A stretch of DNA of 64,000 nucleotides from Xanthobacteraceae bacterium (GTDB lineage: Bacteria; Pseudomonadota; Alphaproteobacteria; Rhizobiales; Xanthobacteraceae), in assembly GCA_019746355.1 (NCBI GenBank), contig JAIESC010000067.1, forward strand, positions 62,001 to 126,000, read 5' to 3'. This document shows, one piece after another, positions 55,021 to 63,320 of this stretch. The notes under the pieces are model-generated. The model saw only the letters and a program-made list of their open reading frames with translations, was not told the origin of the DNA and ran no database searches. Position numbers and translations under genes: made by a program. Each line of letters opens with the position of its first letter. Position 1 is the first letter of the stretch.

Positions 55021-55104
55021 ACGGATAAGCTTTTCAATTGTTTGGTTAATTTTTCCTTAAAATTGCGCCGGGCAGCCGAATGCACCGCCACTGGCTGTTC
55101 TTTC

Positions 55105-55116
55105 TGCACTGCACAA
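55105..55116 (+). promoter_or_regulatory. Candidate upstream activator site of nasT
   Basis: TGCACTGCACAA matches TGCAATGCACAA upstream of nrtA at 11 of 12 bases. It lies 129 bases upstream of the nasT promoter-like motif, against 128 at nrtA. The distance suits an enhancer-type activator such as NtrC. The sequence resembles but does not equal the NtrC dyad, so the regulator is inferred. Confidence 0.45.
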
Positions 55117-55233
55117 TTTTCGGGCGACTGCGGTCCAAGCGGGCATTGCCGCTGCGGAGGGCCCGGTTCCGCCGAAGGTCCTCGCAACACCACAAGGTGT
55201 TGATCCTCATCGTAAATCTCCGAATTCCGCGCT

Positions 55234-55252
55234 TTGGCACGTTGCTTGAATT
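55234..55252 (+). promoter_or_regulatory. Sigma-54-like promoter of nasT
   Basis: TTGGCACG-TTGC-TTGAATT has the -24 element TGGCACG and correct spacing to a -12-like TTGAA. A canonical -12 would be TTGC(A/T), so the C is replaced by A. The same motif precedes nrtA. The predicted transcript would start near 55261, only about four bases before the GTG at 55265. Confidence 0.45.
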
Positions 55253-55264
55253 TTGATCACTGCC

Positions 55265-55849
55265 GTGGACCCCTCTTTCAAGATCGTCATCGTCGACAAG
55301 AACCCGATCCGGGCAGCGATCCTGGAGGACGGGTTGCGCGAGGCTGGCCACGTGCAGGTGGTCCGCATCGGTGAGACCTCGAACCTGCTTCAGCGCATCT
55401 ACATCATCGACCCCGACGTCATCCTGATCGACCTGGAGAACCCGAGCCGCGACGTGCTCGAGCAGATGTTCCAGGTGAGCCGTGCGGTGAAGCGACCGGT
55501 CGCCATGTTCGTCGACCAGAGCGACCGCGCCTCGATCGAGGCCGCGGTCGATGCCGGCGTCTCTGCCTACATCGTCGGCGGCCTGCGCAAGGACCGCGTG
55601 CAGAACATCCTCGATCTCTGCATCTCGCGCTTCAACGCATTCTCGCGGCTCGAAACCGAGCTGGAGAAGACGCGGTCGGCGCTCGAAGAGCGCAAGGTCA
55701 TCGACCGCGCCAAGGGAGTTCTGATGAAGGCGAAGAACCTGAGCGAAGAGAAGGCCTATGCACTGCTGCGTAAGACGGCCATGAACGAAAACAAAAAAAT
55801 TGCCGAGGTCGCACAATCGGTGATCACCGCTGCGGAGTTGTTCAAATGA
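55265..55849 (+). CDS. nasT: Nitrate-responsive antiterminator NasT (receiver-like + ANTAR)
   Basis: The protein has about 194 residues. A response-regulator receiver-like fold (about 5-120; KIVIVDKNPIRAAILEDGL, PDVILIDLENPSR) lies N-terminal. A C-terminal ANTAR RNA-binding domain (about 135-190; ERKVIDRAKGVLMKAKNLSEEKAYALLRKTAMN) matches the NasT/NasR/AmiR consensus. NasT binds a paired-hairpin leader RNA and prevents termination, so genes for nitrate assimilation are made only when nitrate is present. An in-frame TTG at 55253 is an alternative start. I prefer GTG 55265 because the predicted promoter covers the TTG. The stop overlaps nasS by four bases. Confidence 0.9.
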   Translation: MDPSFKIVIVDKNPIRAAILEDGLREAGHVQVVRIGETSNLLQRIYIIDPDVILIDLENPSRDVLEQMFQVSRAVKRPVAMFVDQSDRASIEAAVDAGVSAYIVGGLRKDRVQNILDLCISRFNAFSRLETELEKTRSALEERKVIDRAKGVLMKAKNLSEEKAYALLRKTAMNENKKIAEVAQSVITAAELFK

Positions 55850-56511
55850 CCGACAAGCGCCTGCGCATCGGCTTCATCCCGCTTTGCGACGCGACCGCGC
55901 TGATCATTGCGGTCGATAAGGGCTTCACTGCTGCCGAAGGCCTCGACATCGATCTCGTGCGCGAGGTTTCGTGGTCGAACATGCGCGACAAGCTCAACAT
56001 CGGCCTGTTCGACGCCGCGCATCTGATCGCGCCGGTGGCAATCGCATCGAGCCTCGGCCTGGGCCACGTCAGGGTGCCGATCGTGGCTCCCTTTGCGCTC
56101 GGCGTGAACGGCAACGCCATCACTGTCTCGCCTGCGCTCTATGCCTCGATCGCAGCCGCCGCCGAAGGAAACGTCACCGATCCGCTGGCAACGGCGAAAG
56201 CGCTCGCCAAGGTCGTTGCCCCCCGCAAGGCGCGCGGCCAGGAGCCGCTGACCTTCGGCATGACGTTTCCGTTCTCCACGCACAACTATCACCTGCGATT
56301 CTGGATGGCGGCGGGCGGCGTCGATCCTGACGAGGACGTACGGCTTGTGGTGCTGCCGCCGCCCTACATGGTGGAGAGCCTCGCCGCGCTCGGATCAGCC
56401 GACGCGGTTCTGCCGGCCGCAATCGGCGCGTTCACCGGACCCCTCTTCGACCCCGGCGACATTGCCGGTCATCTCTCGTCATGGCGGATCGGCCGCGTGC
56501 CGGCGAGCTGA
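55846..56511 (+). CDS. nasS: Shortened NasS-like nitrate sensor
   Basis: The 221-residue product matches the NrtA/NasS solute-binding fold without a signal peptide. It begins LRIGFIPLCDATALIIAVDKGF and continues through THNYHLRFWMAAGGVDPDEDV and PPPYMVESL, then ends about 40 residues later in unrelated sequence. NasS proteins usually run ~370-400 residues, so roughly the C-terminal half is missing. Neither other frame of the downstream DNA clearly restores the family pattern, so deletion is more likely than a simple frameshift. NasS normally holds NasT inactive until nitrate binds. A truncated protein may have lost this, giving constitutive NasT, or a second NasS may exist elsewhere. ATGA overlap couples it to nasT. 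Confidence 0.78.
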   Translation: MTDKRLRIGFIPLCDATALIIAVDKGFTAAEGLDIDLVREVSWSNMRDKLNIGLFDAAHLIAPVAIASSLGLGHVRVPIVAPFALGVNGNAITVSPALYASIAAAAEGNVTDPLATAKALAKVVAPRKARGQEPLTFGMTFPFSTHNYHLRFWMAAGGVDPDEDVRLVVLPPPYMVESLAALGSADAVLPAAIGAFTGPLFDPGDIAGHLSSWRIGRVPAS

Positions 56512-56536
56512 AAAAATTTGCATTTGCCTATTCTTT

Positions 56537-56548
56537 TGCAATGCACAA
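56537..56548 (+). promoter_or_regulatory. Candidate upstream activator site of nrtA
   Basis: TGCAATGCACAA matches the nasT upstream element at 11 of 12 bases and lies 128 bases before the nrtA promoter-like motif. It is flanked by TTTT and AAAA, giving a TTTTG...CAAAA dyad. Candidate enhancer for an NtrC-like activator. Confidence 0.45.
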
Positions 56549-56664
56549 AAAACCGACAGAGCAAGCTGCGGATTTGTCCTTCGATCCCGTCCTCACACGA
56601 GCCGAGCGAATCGCTGCTTTGGCCCATCGTTCTGATTTTATTGCTTTTCCCGATGCCCCCTGAT

Positions 56665-56683
56665 TTGGCACGACACTTGAATT
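56665..56683 (+). promoter_or_regulatory. Sigma-54-like promoter of the nrtA operon
   Basis: TTGGCACG-ACAC-TTGAATT has the same -24 element, spacing and downstream TTGAATT as the motif before nasT. The -12 position has GA instead of GC. Predicted transcription start is near 56691, so the antitermination leader begins with the transcript. Confidence 0.5.
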
Positions 56684-56690
56684 GAACGCT

Positions 56691-56737
56691 TCCAACGATG
56701 TCGGGCGATCCCCGGCATTGAGGTCCAACGACGGGCC
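56691..56737 (+). promoter_or_regulatory. ANTAR-type antiterminator leader upstream of nrtA
   Basis: The second hairpin is GGTCC-AACGAC-GGGCC (56722-56737), with a 6-nt loop having A at position 1 and G at position 4, as the ANTAR consensus requires. TCCAACGA occurs both at 56691-56698 and inside this hairpin at 56724-56731. Between them ATGTCGGG/CCCCGGCAT can form an 8-bp stem with a five-base loop (56698-56718). The first hairpin does not show a clean hexaloop, so the tandem structure is only half confirmed by eye. NasT should bind here. Confidence 0.6.
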
Positions 56738-56747
56738 GCAAAGCAAC

Positions 56748-56794
56748 GCCGCTGTCCTGGGGAGGTCATTCACGCCTCGGGGCACGGCTTTTTT
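56748..56794 (+). terminator. Intrinsic attenuator terminator before nrtA
   Basis: Arms GCCGCTGTCCTGGGG (56748-56762) and CCTCGGGGCACGGC (56775-56788), with one bulge and three wobble pairs, enclose a 12-base loop and are followed directly by TTTTTT (56789-56794). It ends 70 bases before the nrtA ATG, so without antitermination the operon would not be transcribed. It is placed immediately after the ANTAR hairpin. Confidence 0.8.
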
Positions 56795-56863
56795 GTCGCC
56801 TGAAACCGACGCGTTCCGGGTGCGTCAGCAGCGAGCTTCGAACCAGAGAGGACAGAAGGGACA

Positions 56864-58174
56864 ATGACCGCACGCCGCAACAACGGCATCAGCCGCCGGA
56901 AATTCCTGAAAGCCAGCGCCGGCACCGCGGCGCTCCTCGCCGCCGCGAAGGCGCAACTGCCGTCGGGCGCGTTCGCGCAAGGCGACGGCCCCGAGGTGAA
57001 GGGCGCCAAGCTCGGCTTCATCGCGCTGACTGACGCTGCCGCGCTGTTCGTCGCCAAGGACAAGGGCTTTTTCGCCAAGCACGGCATGCCCGACACCGAA
57101 GTGCTGAAGCAGGCCTCGTGGGGGGCAACACGCGACAACATCGTGCTTGGCGGCGAAGCCAACGGCATCGACGGCGCACATATTCTTTCGCCCATGCCCT
57201 ACCTGATCTCGGCCGGCAAAGTGACGCAGAACAACGTACCGACGCCCATGTACATCCTGGCGCGGCTCAACCTCGACAGCCAATGCATCTCGGTCGCCAA
57301 GGAGCATGCCGAGCTGCGCTTAGGCCTCGACACCAAGGAGTTCAAGGTCGCATTGGAAAAGAAGAAGGCCTCCGGCAAGGCCGTAAAGGCCGCCAACACA
57401 TTCCCCGGCGGCACGCACGATCTCTGGATCCGCTACTGGCTCGCCGCCGGCGGCATCGACCCGGACAAGGACATCGAGACCATCACCGTTCCACCGCCGC
57501 AGATGGTGGCGAACATGAAGGTCGGCACGATGGACTGCTTCTGCGTCTGTGAGCCGTGGAATCTCCAGCTCGTGCATCAAGGCATCGGCTACACCGCAAT
57601 CACCACCGGCGAGCTCTGGAACAAGCATCCGGAAAAATCGCTCGGCATGCGCGCTGCCTGGGTCGACAAGTATCCGAACGCGTCCAAGGCGCTGCTGATG
57701 GCGGTGATGGATGCGCAACAGTGGGCCGACAAGCCCGAGAACCACGAAGAGCTCGCGCGCATCATGGCCAAGCGTCAATGGATCAACGCGCCCTACGAGG
57801 ACATCATCGAGCGCACCAAGGGCAAGTTCGACTACGGCATCCCCGGCAAAGTGGTCGAGAACTCGCCGCACATCATGAAGTACTGGATGAATCACGCCTC
57901 CTATCCGTTCCAGAGCCATGATTTGTGGTTCATCACGGAAGACATCCGCTGGGGCAAGCTCGAGCCGAACACCGACGCCAAAGGTCTTGTCGCCAAGGTC
58001 AACCGCGAGGAGATCTGGCGCGACGCCGCCAAGACGCTGGGCGTCAAGACAGAAGACATCCCGACCTCGAAGTCGCGCGGCAAGGAGGCGTTCTTCGACG
58101 GCAAGGTGTTCGATCCGGACAATCCGGCCGCCTACCTGAAAAGCCTCGCGATCAAGCGCGCAGAGATCGGCTGA
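56864..58174 (+). CDS. nrtA: Nitrate ABC transporter substrate-binding protein NrtA
   Basis: The 436-residue protein has a twin-arginine signal peptide (SRRKFLKASAG, residues 10-20) ending near FAQGD. The mature domain is the NrtA-type nitrate-binding fold: KLGFIALTDAAALFVAKDKGFF, FPGGTHDLWIRYWLAAGG, PPPQMVANMKVGTMDCFCVCEPWN and EDIRWGK. Related to CmpA and NasS. The Tat export signal is shared with other nitrate and cyanate binding proteins. Start ATG has AAGGGA just upstream and follows the attenuator leader. First gene of nrtABC-nirA-(reductase)-nasA. Confidence 0.95.
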   Translation: MTARRNNGISRRKFLKASAGTAALLAAAKAQLPSGAFAQGDGPEVKGAKLGFIALTDAAALFVAKDKGFFAKHGMPDTEVLKQASWGATRDNIVLGGEANGIDGAHILSPMPYLISAGKVTQNNVPTPMYILARLNLDSQCISVAKEHAELRLGLDTKEFKVALEKKKASGKAVKAANTFPGGTHDLWIRYWLAAGGIDPDKDIETITVPPPQMVANMKVGTMDCFCVCEPWNLQLVHQGIGYTAITTGELWNKHPEKSLGMRAAWVDKYPNASKALLMAVMDAQQWADKPENHEELARIMAKRQWINAPYEDIIERTKGKFDYGIPGKVVENSPHIMKYWMNHASYPFQSHDLWFITEDIRWGKLEPNTDAKGLVAKVNREEIWRDAAKTLGVKTEDIPTSKSRGKEAFFDGKVFDPDNPAAYLKSLAIKRAEIG

Positions 58175-58242
58175 AGCCCGGGGCCGCCGACAACTGGCCC
58201 TGTCTGGCGGCCTCACTTCATTTCCACTGGAGCGAGACCGAA

Positions 58243-59142
58243 ATGAACATGCCCGTGCTCAAGACCGAGACCACCGCGGTGCCGTTTCCCTCTGCCGCGC
58301 CGGCCAAGGTGTTGGCGATCACGCCGAAGAAGGCTCCGTTTGTCGCGCGCACCATCGCGCGAGCGAGGTCGTTCGCGGTCGCCGTCGTTCCTCCGCTCGT
58401 CGTGATCGCCCTGGGTCTGGTTGTCTGGGAGATGCTTTGCCGCAGGACGGGCGCAACACTACCGCCGCCAACCAAAGTGCTGGCTGACACCTGGGAGCTG
58501 ATCGTCGATCCGTTCTTCGACCGCGGCGGTATCGACAAGGGCCTGTTCTGGCACATGTCGGCAAGCCTGCAGCGCGTCGCGTTCGGCTACGCGCTCGCCG
58601 CGATCGCGGGCGTGGCGCTCGGCACGCTGGTCGGCCAGTCGACCTGGGCGATGCGCGGGCTCGACCCGATCTTTCAGGTGCTGCGCACGGTGCCGCCGCT
58701 CGCCTGGCTGCCGCTGTCGCTGGCGGCCTTCCGCAACGGCCAGCCGTCGGCGATCTTCGTGATCTTCATCACCGCGATCTGGCCGATCATCATCAACACC
58801 GCGGTCGGCATCCGCAACATTCCGCAGGACTATCGCAACGTGGCGCAGGTGCTGCGGCTCAATCAGCTCGAGTTCTTCTTCAAGATCATGGTGCCGGCGG
58901 CCGCGCCCTACATCTTCACCGGTCTGCGTATCGGCATCGGCCTGTCCTGGCTCGCCATCGTCGCGGCCGAGATGCTGATCGGCGGCGTCGGCATCGGCTT
59001 CTTCATCTGGGACGCGTGGAACTCGTCCCAGATCAGCGAAATCATCCTCGCGCTCGTCTATGTCGGCCTCGTCGGCTTCATCCTCGACCGGATCGTTGCG
59101 GGCGCCGCCACCATCGTCACCCGTGGCACTGCGGCGAACTGA
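58243..59142 (+). CDS. nrtB: Nitrate ABC transporter permease NrtB
   Basis: The 299-residue inner-membrane protein has five or six hydrophobic segments and the permease EAA-like region (NVAQVLRLNQLEFFFKIMVPAAAPYIFTGLRIGIG), as in NrtB/SsuC. The ATG at 58243 has GGAG about 10 bases before it. An open frame reaches back into nrtA, but its sequence there is non-family. It provides the channel for NrtA-delivered nitrate. Confidence 0.93.
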   Translation: MNMPVLKTETTAVPFPSAAPAKVLAITPKKAPFVARTIARARSFAVAVVPPLVVIALGLVVWEMLCRRTGATLPPPTKVLADTWELIVDPFFDRGGIDKGLFWHMSASLQRVAFGYALAAIAGVALGTLVGQSTWAMRGLDPIFQVLRTVPPLAWLPLSLAAFRNGQPSAIFVIFITAIWPIIINTAVGIRNIPQDYRNVAQVLRLNQLEFFFKIMVPAAAPYIFTGLRIGIGLSWLAIVAAEMLIGGVGIGFFIWDAWNSSQISEIILALVYVGLVGFILDRIVAGAATIVTRGTAAN

Positions 59143-59147
59143 GGACA

Positions 59148-59954
59148 ATGTCGATGACACACATTCCGTATCTCAAGCTCGATCACATCGACAAGAGCTT
59201 CAGCCGCGGCTCGACCGAGACCGAGGTTCTGAAGGATGTCACGCTCGGAATCGAGAAGGGTGAATTCGTCTCGATCATCGGCCATTCCGGCTGTGGCAAG
59301 AGCACGCTCTTGAACCTCGTCGCCGGACTCCTGCCAGTCACGCGCGGCTGCGTGCTGCTGGAGAACAAGGAGGTCAACGACCCGGGCCCCGACCGCGCGG
59401 TGGTGTTCCAGAACCATTCGCTGCTCCCCTGGCTCACGGTCTACGCCAACGTGAAGATCGCGGTCGACAAGGTGTTCGCTTCGACGAAGTCGCGCCAGGA
59501 GCGCCATGACTGGATCATGCACAACCTCGATCTGGTGCAGATGGCGCATGCCAGGGACAGGCGGCCCGCGGAAATCTCCGGCGGCATGAAGCAGCGCGTC
59601 GGCCTGGCTCGGGCGCTGGCCATGGAGCCGAAGGTCCTCCTTCTCGACGAGCCGTTCGGCGCGCTCGACGCGCTCACCCGCGCGCACCTGCAGGACTCGG
59701 TGATGGCGATCCACGCCAAGCTCGGCAACACCGTGGTGATGATCACCCACGACGTCGACGAGGCGGTGCTGCTCTCGGACCGCATCGTGATGATGACCAA
59801 CGGGCCAGCGGCGCATATCGGTGAGGTGCTCGACGTGCCGCTGGCGCGGCCGCGCAAGCGCCTCGCGCTCGCCGGCGACGTGACGTATCTCAAGTCCCGC
59901 CAGCGCGTGCTCGAGTTCCTCTACGAACGGCATCACTTCGTCGAAGCGGCGTGA
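59148..59954 (+). CDS. nrtC: Nitrate ABC transporter ATP-binding protein
   Basis: The 268-residue ATPase has Walker A GHSGCGKST, Q-loop VVFQNHS, signature ISGGMKQRVGLARA, Walker B VLLLDEPFGALDALTR, and the H-loop THDVDEAV. Length matches single-domain NrtD/SsuB-like subunits; it lacks the NrtA-like C-terminal domain of cyanobacterial NrtC, so the exact letter (C or D) is uncertain. ATG at 59148 or 59154; GAGG lies just before. It energises the NrtAB importer. Confidence 0.93.
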   Translation: MSMTHIPYLKLDHIDKSFSRGSTETEVLKDVTLGIEKGEFVSIIGHSGCGKSTLLNLVAGLLPVTRGCVLLENKEVNDPGPDRAVVFQNHSLLPWLTVYANVKIAVDKVFASTKSRQERHDWIMHNLDLVQMAHARDRRPAEISGGMKQRVGLARALAMEPKVLLLDEPFGALDALTRAHLQDSVMAIHAKLGNTVVMITHDVDEAVLLSDRIVMMTNGPAAHIGEVLDVPLARPRKRLALAGDVTYLKSRQRVLEFLYERHHFVEAA

Positions 59955-59961
59955 GACGTCC

Positions 59962-61719
59962 ATGTCCGGGGATTTCTCGCCAGAGCAGAAGCGCTACCTG
60001 GAGGGGTTCACCTCCGGCCTGCAGATCGCACGCGCAGCGCGCGGCGCGAGCAAGCCTGTGCCGGGCGCGCCGTCGGGTCCCGACGCCGAGCATGTGCTGG
60101 CGCAGGACCAGACGGTGGCCGGTGGCGGCCAGCTCTCGGAGCAGGAAAAATTCAAGCGCGAGCAGCACCCGTTCGAAGCCTATTCCCGGCTCAAGGACCA
60201 GGCGGACAAGAACGAACCACCCAAGCCCGCCGACAATTTCCGCTGGCGCTACTACGGCCTGTTTTACGTCGCCCCGGCGCAAGCCTCCTACATGTGCCGG
60301 CTGCGCATCCCGAACGGCATCCTCACCCATTGGCAGCTTGCGGGCCTGGCCGACCTCGCCGAGAAATTCGCCGGCGGCTATTCGCACGTGACGACGCGCG
60401 CGAACTTTCAGATCCGCGAGATCGAGCCGAAGAACGCGATCAATGTGCTCGAGGGCATTCTCGCGCTCGGCCTTTGCTCGCGCGGCACCGGCGCCGACAA
60501 CATCCGCAATGTCACCGGCACGCCGACCGCCGGCATCGACCCGCAGGAATTGCTGGATACGCGGCCCTGCGCCCGCGAGTGGCACCATCACATCCTCAAC
60601 GAGCGCGGCCTCTACGGGCTTCCCCGCAAGTTCAACGTCGCCTTCGACGGTGCGGGGATGATCCCGGTGCTCGAGGACACCAACGACATCGGTTTTCAGG
60701 CCGTCGAGGTGAAGGAAGGCTTCGGCGCCGAGCCCGGCGTCTGGTTCAAGCTCGCGCTCGGCGGCATCACCGGCCACCGCGATTTCGCCCGCGACACCGG
60801 CGTGATCGTCAGACCGGCCGACGCGACGAAGGTGGCCGACGCCATCGTCCGCGTGTTCAGCGCCCATGGCGACCGCACCAACCGCAACAAGGCGCGGATG
60901 AAGTACGTGCTCGACGCCATGGGCTTCGACAAATATCTCGCGCTGGTCGAAGAGAAGCTTGGTTCAAAGCTCACGCGCGTTCCGGCCGAGGCGCTCGCGC
61001 CACGGCCGGCATTCGACCGCGCCGCCCACATCGGCGTTCACGCGCAGAAGCAGGAGGGGCTCAACTGGATCGGCGTCGTGCTGCCGGTCGGCAAGCTCAC
61101 CTGCGCGCAGATGCGCGGTCTTGCCGCGGTCGCGCAGCAGTTCGGCGACGGCGATATCCGGCTGACGGTCTGGCAGAACCTGCTGATTTCCGGCGTGCCG
61201 GCCGCGAAAGTCACGGCCGCCGAAGCCGCAATAGAGCAACTCGGGCTGACGACCAAGGCGAGCTCGATCCGCTCCGGCCTCGTCGCCTGCACCGGCAACG
61301 CCGGCTGCCGCTTCGCAGCCTCCGACACCAAGCGCCATGCCGAGGACATCGCCCGCTGGTGCGAGGCGCGCGTCGAGATCGACGGCCCGGTGAACATCCA
61401 CCTGACCGGCTGCCATCATTCCTGCGCGCAGCACTACATCGGCGACATCGGGCTGATCGCCTGCAAGGTGCCAATCAATGACGATGGCGACACGGTCGAG
61501 GGCTACCACATCCTGGTCGGCGGCGGCTTTGGGCCGGACGCCGGCCTTGCCCGCGAGATCTACCAGGACGTGAAGGCCGAGGATGCGCCGCCGATCGTCG
61601 AGCGCATGCTGAAGGGATACCTCGCTCGCCGCGCCTCGCCCGCCGAGACCTTCCAGGCCTTCACCCGCCGTCACGAGATTGCCGCGCTGACGCAGATGTT
61701 CGCGGAGATCGCCGCATGA
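59962..61719 (+). CDS. nirA: Assimilatory nitrite reductase (siroheme/4Fe-4S, NirA type)
   Basis: The 585-residue enzyme reduces nitrite to ammonium. It has two nitrite/sulfite reductase ferredoxin-like half domains and the siroheme-4Fe4S ligands C443-x5-C449 (ACTGNAGC) and C484-x3-C488 (GCHHSC). Arginines around VTTRANFQIR and SGL are typical of the nitrite pocket. It lacks a fused FAD/NAD domain, so it needs an outside electron donor, probably the reductase encoded next. It overlaps that gene by four bases (ATGA). Confidence 0.93.
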   Translation: MSGDFSPEQKRYLEGFTSGLQIARAARGASKPVPGAPSGPDAEHVLAQDQTVAGGGQLSEQEKFKREQHPFEAYSRLKDQADKNEPPKPADNFRWRYYGLFYVAPAQASYMCRLRIPNGILTHWQLAGLADLAEKFAGGYSHVTTRANFQIREIEPKNAINVLEGILALGLCSRGTGADNIRNVTGTPTAGIDPQELLDTRPCAREWHHHILNERGLYGLPRKFNVAFDGAGMIPVLEDTNDIGFQAVEVKEGFGAEPGVWFKLALGGITGHRDFARDTGVIVRPADATKVADAIVRVFSAHGDRTNRNKARMKYVLDAMGFDKYLALVEEKLGSKLTRVPAEALAPRPAFDRAAHIGVHAQKQEGLNWIGVVLPVGKLTCAQMRGLAAVAQQFGDGDIRLTVWQNLLISGVPAAKVTAAEAAIEQLGLTTKASSIRSGLVACTGNAGCRFAASDTKRHAEDIARWCEARVEIDGPVNIHLTGCHHSCAQHYIGDIGLIACKVPINDDGDTVEGYHILVGGGFGPDAGLAREIYQDVKAEDAPPIVERMLKGYLARRASPAETFQAFTRRHEIAALTQMFAEIAA

Positions 61720-63320
61720 ACTCGCCTGTCCGCCCTCCGCTCTCATCGATCGTGCCGGAGAATGCGCCGTTCACCGCCGAGCAGCGCGTCTGGCTGAACG
61801 GTTTCTTCGCTGGGCTGCTGGACGGCGACACCGCCGCACTGTCGTCGCAACAGGCATCGGCACTCGGGGTGCCGATGGGCGGCATCGCTGAAGCAGACGA
61901 CGGCGCGCCCTGGCACGACCAGACCATGCCGCTTGCCGAGCGCATGAAGCTCGCCGAGGGCCGCCCGCTCAACCGCCGCATGATGGCGGCGATGGGCCAG
62001 CAGGACTGCGGCCAGTGCGGCTACGATTGCAAGGATTACGCGGAGGCGATTTTCGCCAAGACCGAAGAGCGGCTGAACCTGTGCGTACCGGGCGGCAAGG
62101 AAACCAACCGGATGCTGAAGTCGCTCCATGCCGAGTTGGGTTCGGCTCCGGCGACGGCCAAGCCGGCAAAGGCCACGGAAGCCCCGGCGGCAAGACCCGA
62201 GGGTGCGCCGGGCACGTCGCGCGACAATCCCGCACTCGCGACCTTCGTCTCGCGCACGCGTCTCAACAAGCCGGGCTCGGCGAAGGAAACCTGGCACATC
62301 GAGTTCGATCTGACCGAAAGCAATCTCAACTATATGGCCGGCGACTCCTTCGGCCTGTTTCCCACCAATGATCCCGCGCTGGTCGAAGCGGTGCTGAAGG
62401 CCCTGCAGGCCCCCGCCGACTTCCCGGTCGGCGGGCGCACGCTGCGCGAGGTGCTGACCGACGGTGTTTCGCTGTCGCCTGCGCCCGACATGCTGTTTCA
62501 GCTGTTCTCTTACATCACCGGCGGCGACCGGCGGAAAAAGGCGCAGGCGCTGGCCGCAGGCGAGGACCCCGACGGCGACGCCGCCACGCTCGACGTGCTT
62601 GCCGCGATCGAGAAATTCAGCGGCGTGCGGCCCGATCCCGAGGCGTTCATCGAAGCGCTCGATCCGCTGCAGCCGCGGCTCTATTCGATCTCCTCGTCGC
62701 CCAAGGTGCATAAGGGCCGCGTGTCGCTGACGGTCGACGCCGTGCGCTACGACATCGGCAAGCGCACTCGCCTCGGCGTCGCCTCGACCTTCCTGGCCGG
62801 CCGGATCAACCCCGGCGACCGGCTCCGGGTCTATGTGCAGAAGGCGCATGCCTTCGGCCTGCCCGCCGATCCGAACGTGGCGGTCATCATGATCGGCCCC
62901 GGCACCGGCGTGGCTCCGTTCCGCGCCTTTCTGCACGAGCGCATGGCGACCAAAGCACCGGGCCGGAACTGGCTGTTCTTCGGCCACCAGAAGCGCGACT
63001 ACGACTTTTTCTACGAGGACGAGCTCAACGGCATGAAGGCGGCCGGCGTCCTCACCCGCCTCTCGCTCGCCTGGTCGCGCGACGGCGAGGAAAAATTCTA
63101 CGTCCAGGACCGCATGCTGCAGACCGGCCGCGAGCTGTGGTCGTGGATCGCCGAAGGCGCGCACATCTACGTCTGTGGCGACGCGCAGCGGATGGCGAAG
63201 GACGTGGAACGCGCCCTGATCGACATCACCGCCGCGCACGGTGCGCGCTCGACCAACGAGGCCGTGCAGTTCGTCACTGAGCTGAAGAAGAGCGGCCGCT
63301 ACCAGACGGACGTGTATTGA
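61716..63320 (+). CDS. Fe-S/flavin reductase (CysJ-like, without FMN domain)
   Basis: The protein has 534 residues. Residues ~90-130 have four cysteines (C98-x2-C101-x3-C105-x17-C123) resembling the Fe-S domain of RnfB-type electron carriers. Residues ~170-534 are a ferredoxin-NADP reductase/CysJ-like unit, with the FAD motif RLYS (321-324), the NADP loop GPGTGVAPFR (394-403) and the C-terminal YVCGDA. The flavodoxin-like FMN domain of CysJ is missing, and the Fe-S domain takes its place. It probably moves electrons from NADPH to NirA and/or NasA. Often annotated as a sulfite reductase flavoprotein, but the context here is nitrate. Confidence 0.88.
   Translation: MNSPVRPPLSSIVPENAPFTAEQRVWLNGFFAGLLDGDTAALSSQQASALGVPMGGIAEADDGAPWHDQTMPLAERMKLAEGRPLNRRMMAAMGQQDCGQCGYDCKDYAEAIFAKTEERLNLCVPGGKETNRMLKSLHAELGSAPATAKPAKATEAPAARPEGAPGTSRDNPALATFVSRTRLNKPGSAKETWHIEFDLTESNLNYMAGDSFGLFPTNDPALVEAVLKALQAPADFPVGGRTLREVLTDGVSLSPAPDMLFQLFSYITGGDRRKKAQALAAGEDPDGDAATLDVLAAIEKFSGVRPDPEAFIEALDPLQPRLYSISSSPKVHKGRVSLTVDAVRYDIGKRTRLGVASTFLAGRINPGDRLRVYVQKAHAFGLPADPNVAVIMIGPGTGVAPFRAFLHERMATKAPGRNWLFFGHQKRDYDFFYEDELNGMKAAGVLTRLSLAWSRDGEEKFYVQDRMLQTGRELWSWIAEGAHIYVCGDAQRMAKDVERALIDITAAHGARSTNEAVQFVTELKKSGRYQTDVY

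Noticed and set aside
55241..55253. Canonical TTGC -12 element in the nasT promoter
   Set aside because: A TTGC does occur, but its spacing from TGGCACG is too short; only the TTGAA at the correct distance fits.
56345..56635. Frameshifted continuation of nasS in the +1 frame
   Set aside because: The sequence is Arg/Ser/Pro-rich and does not resemble the NasS C-terminal half, so a simple frameshift does not explain the short nasS.
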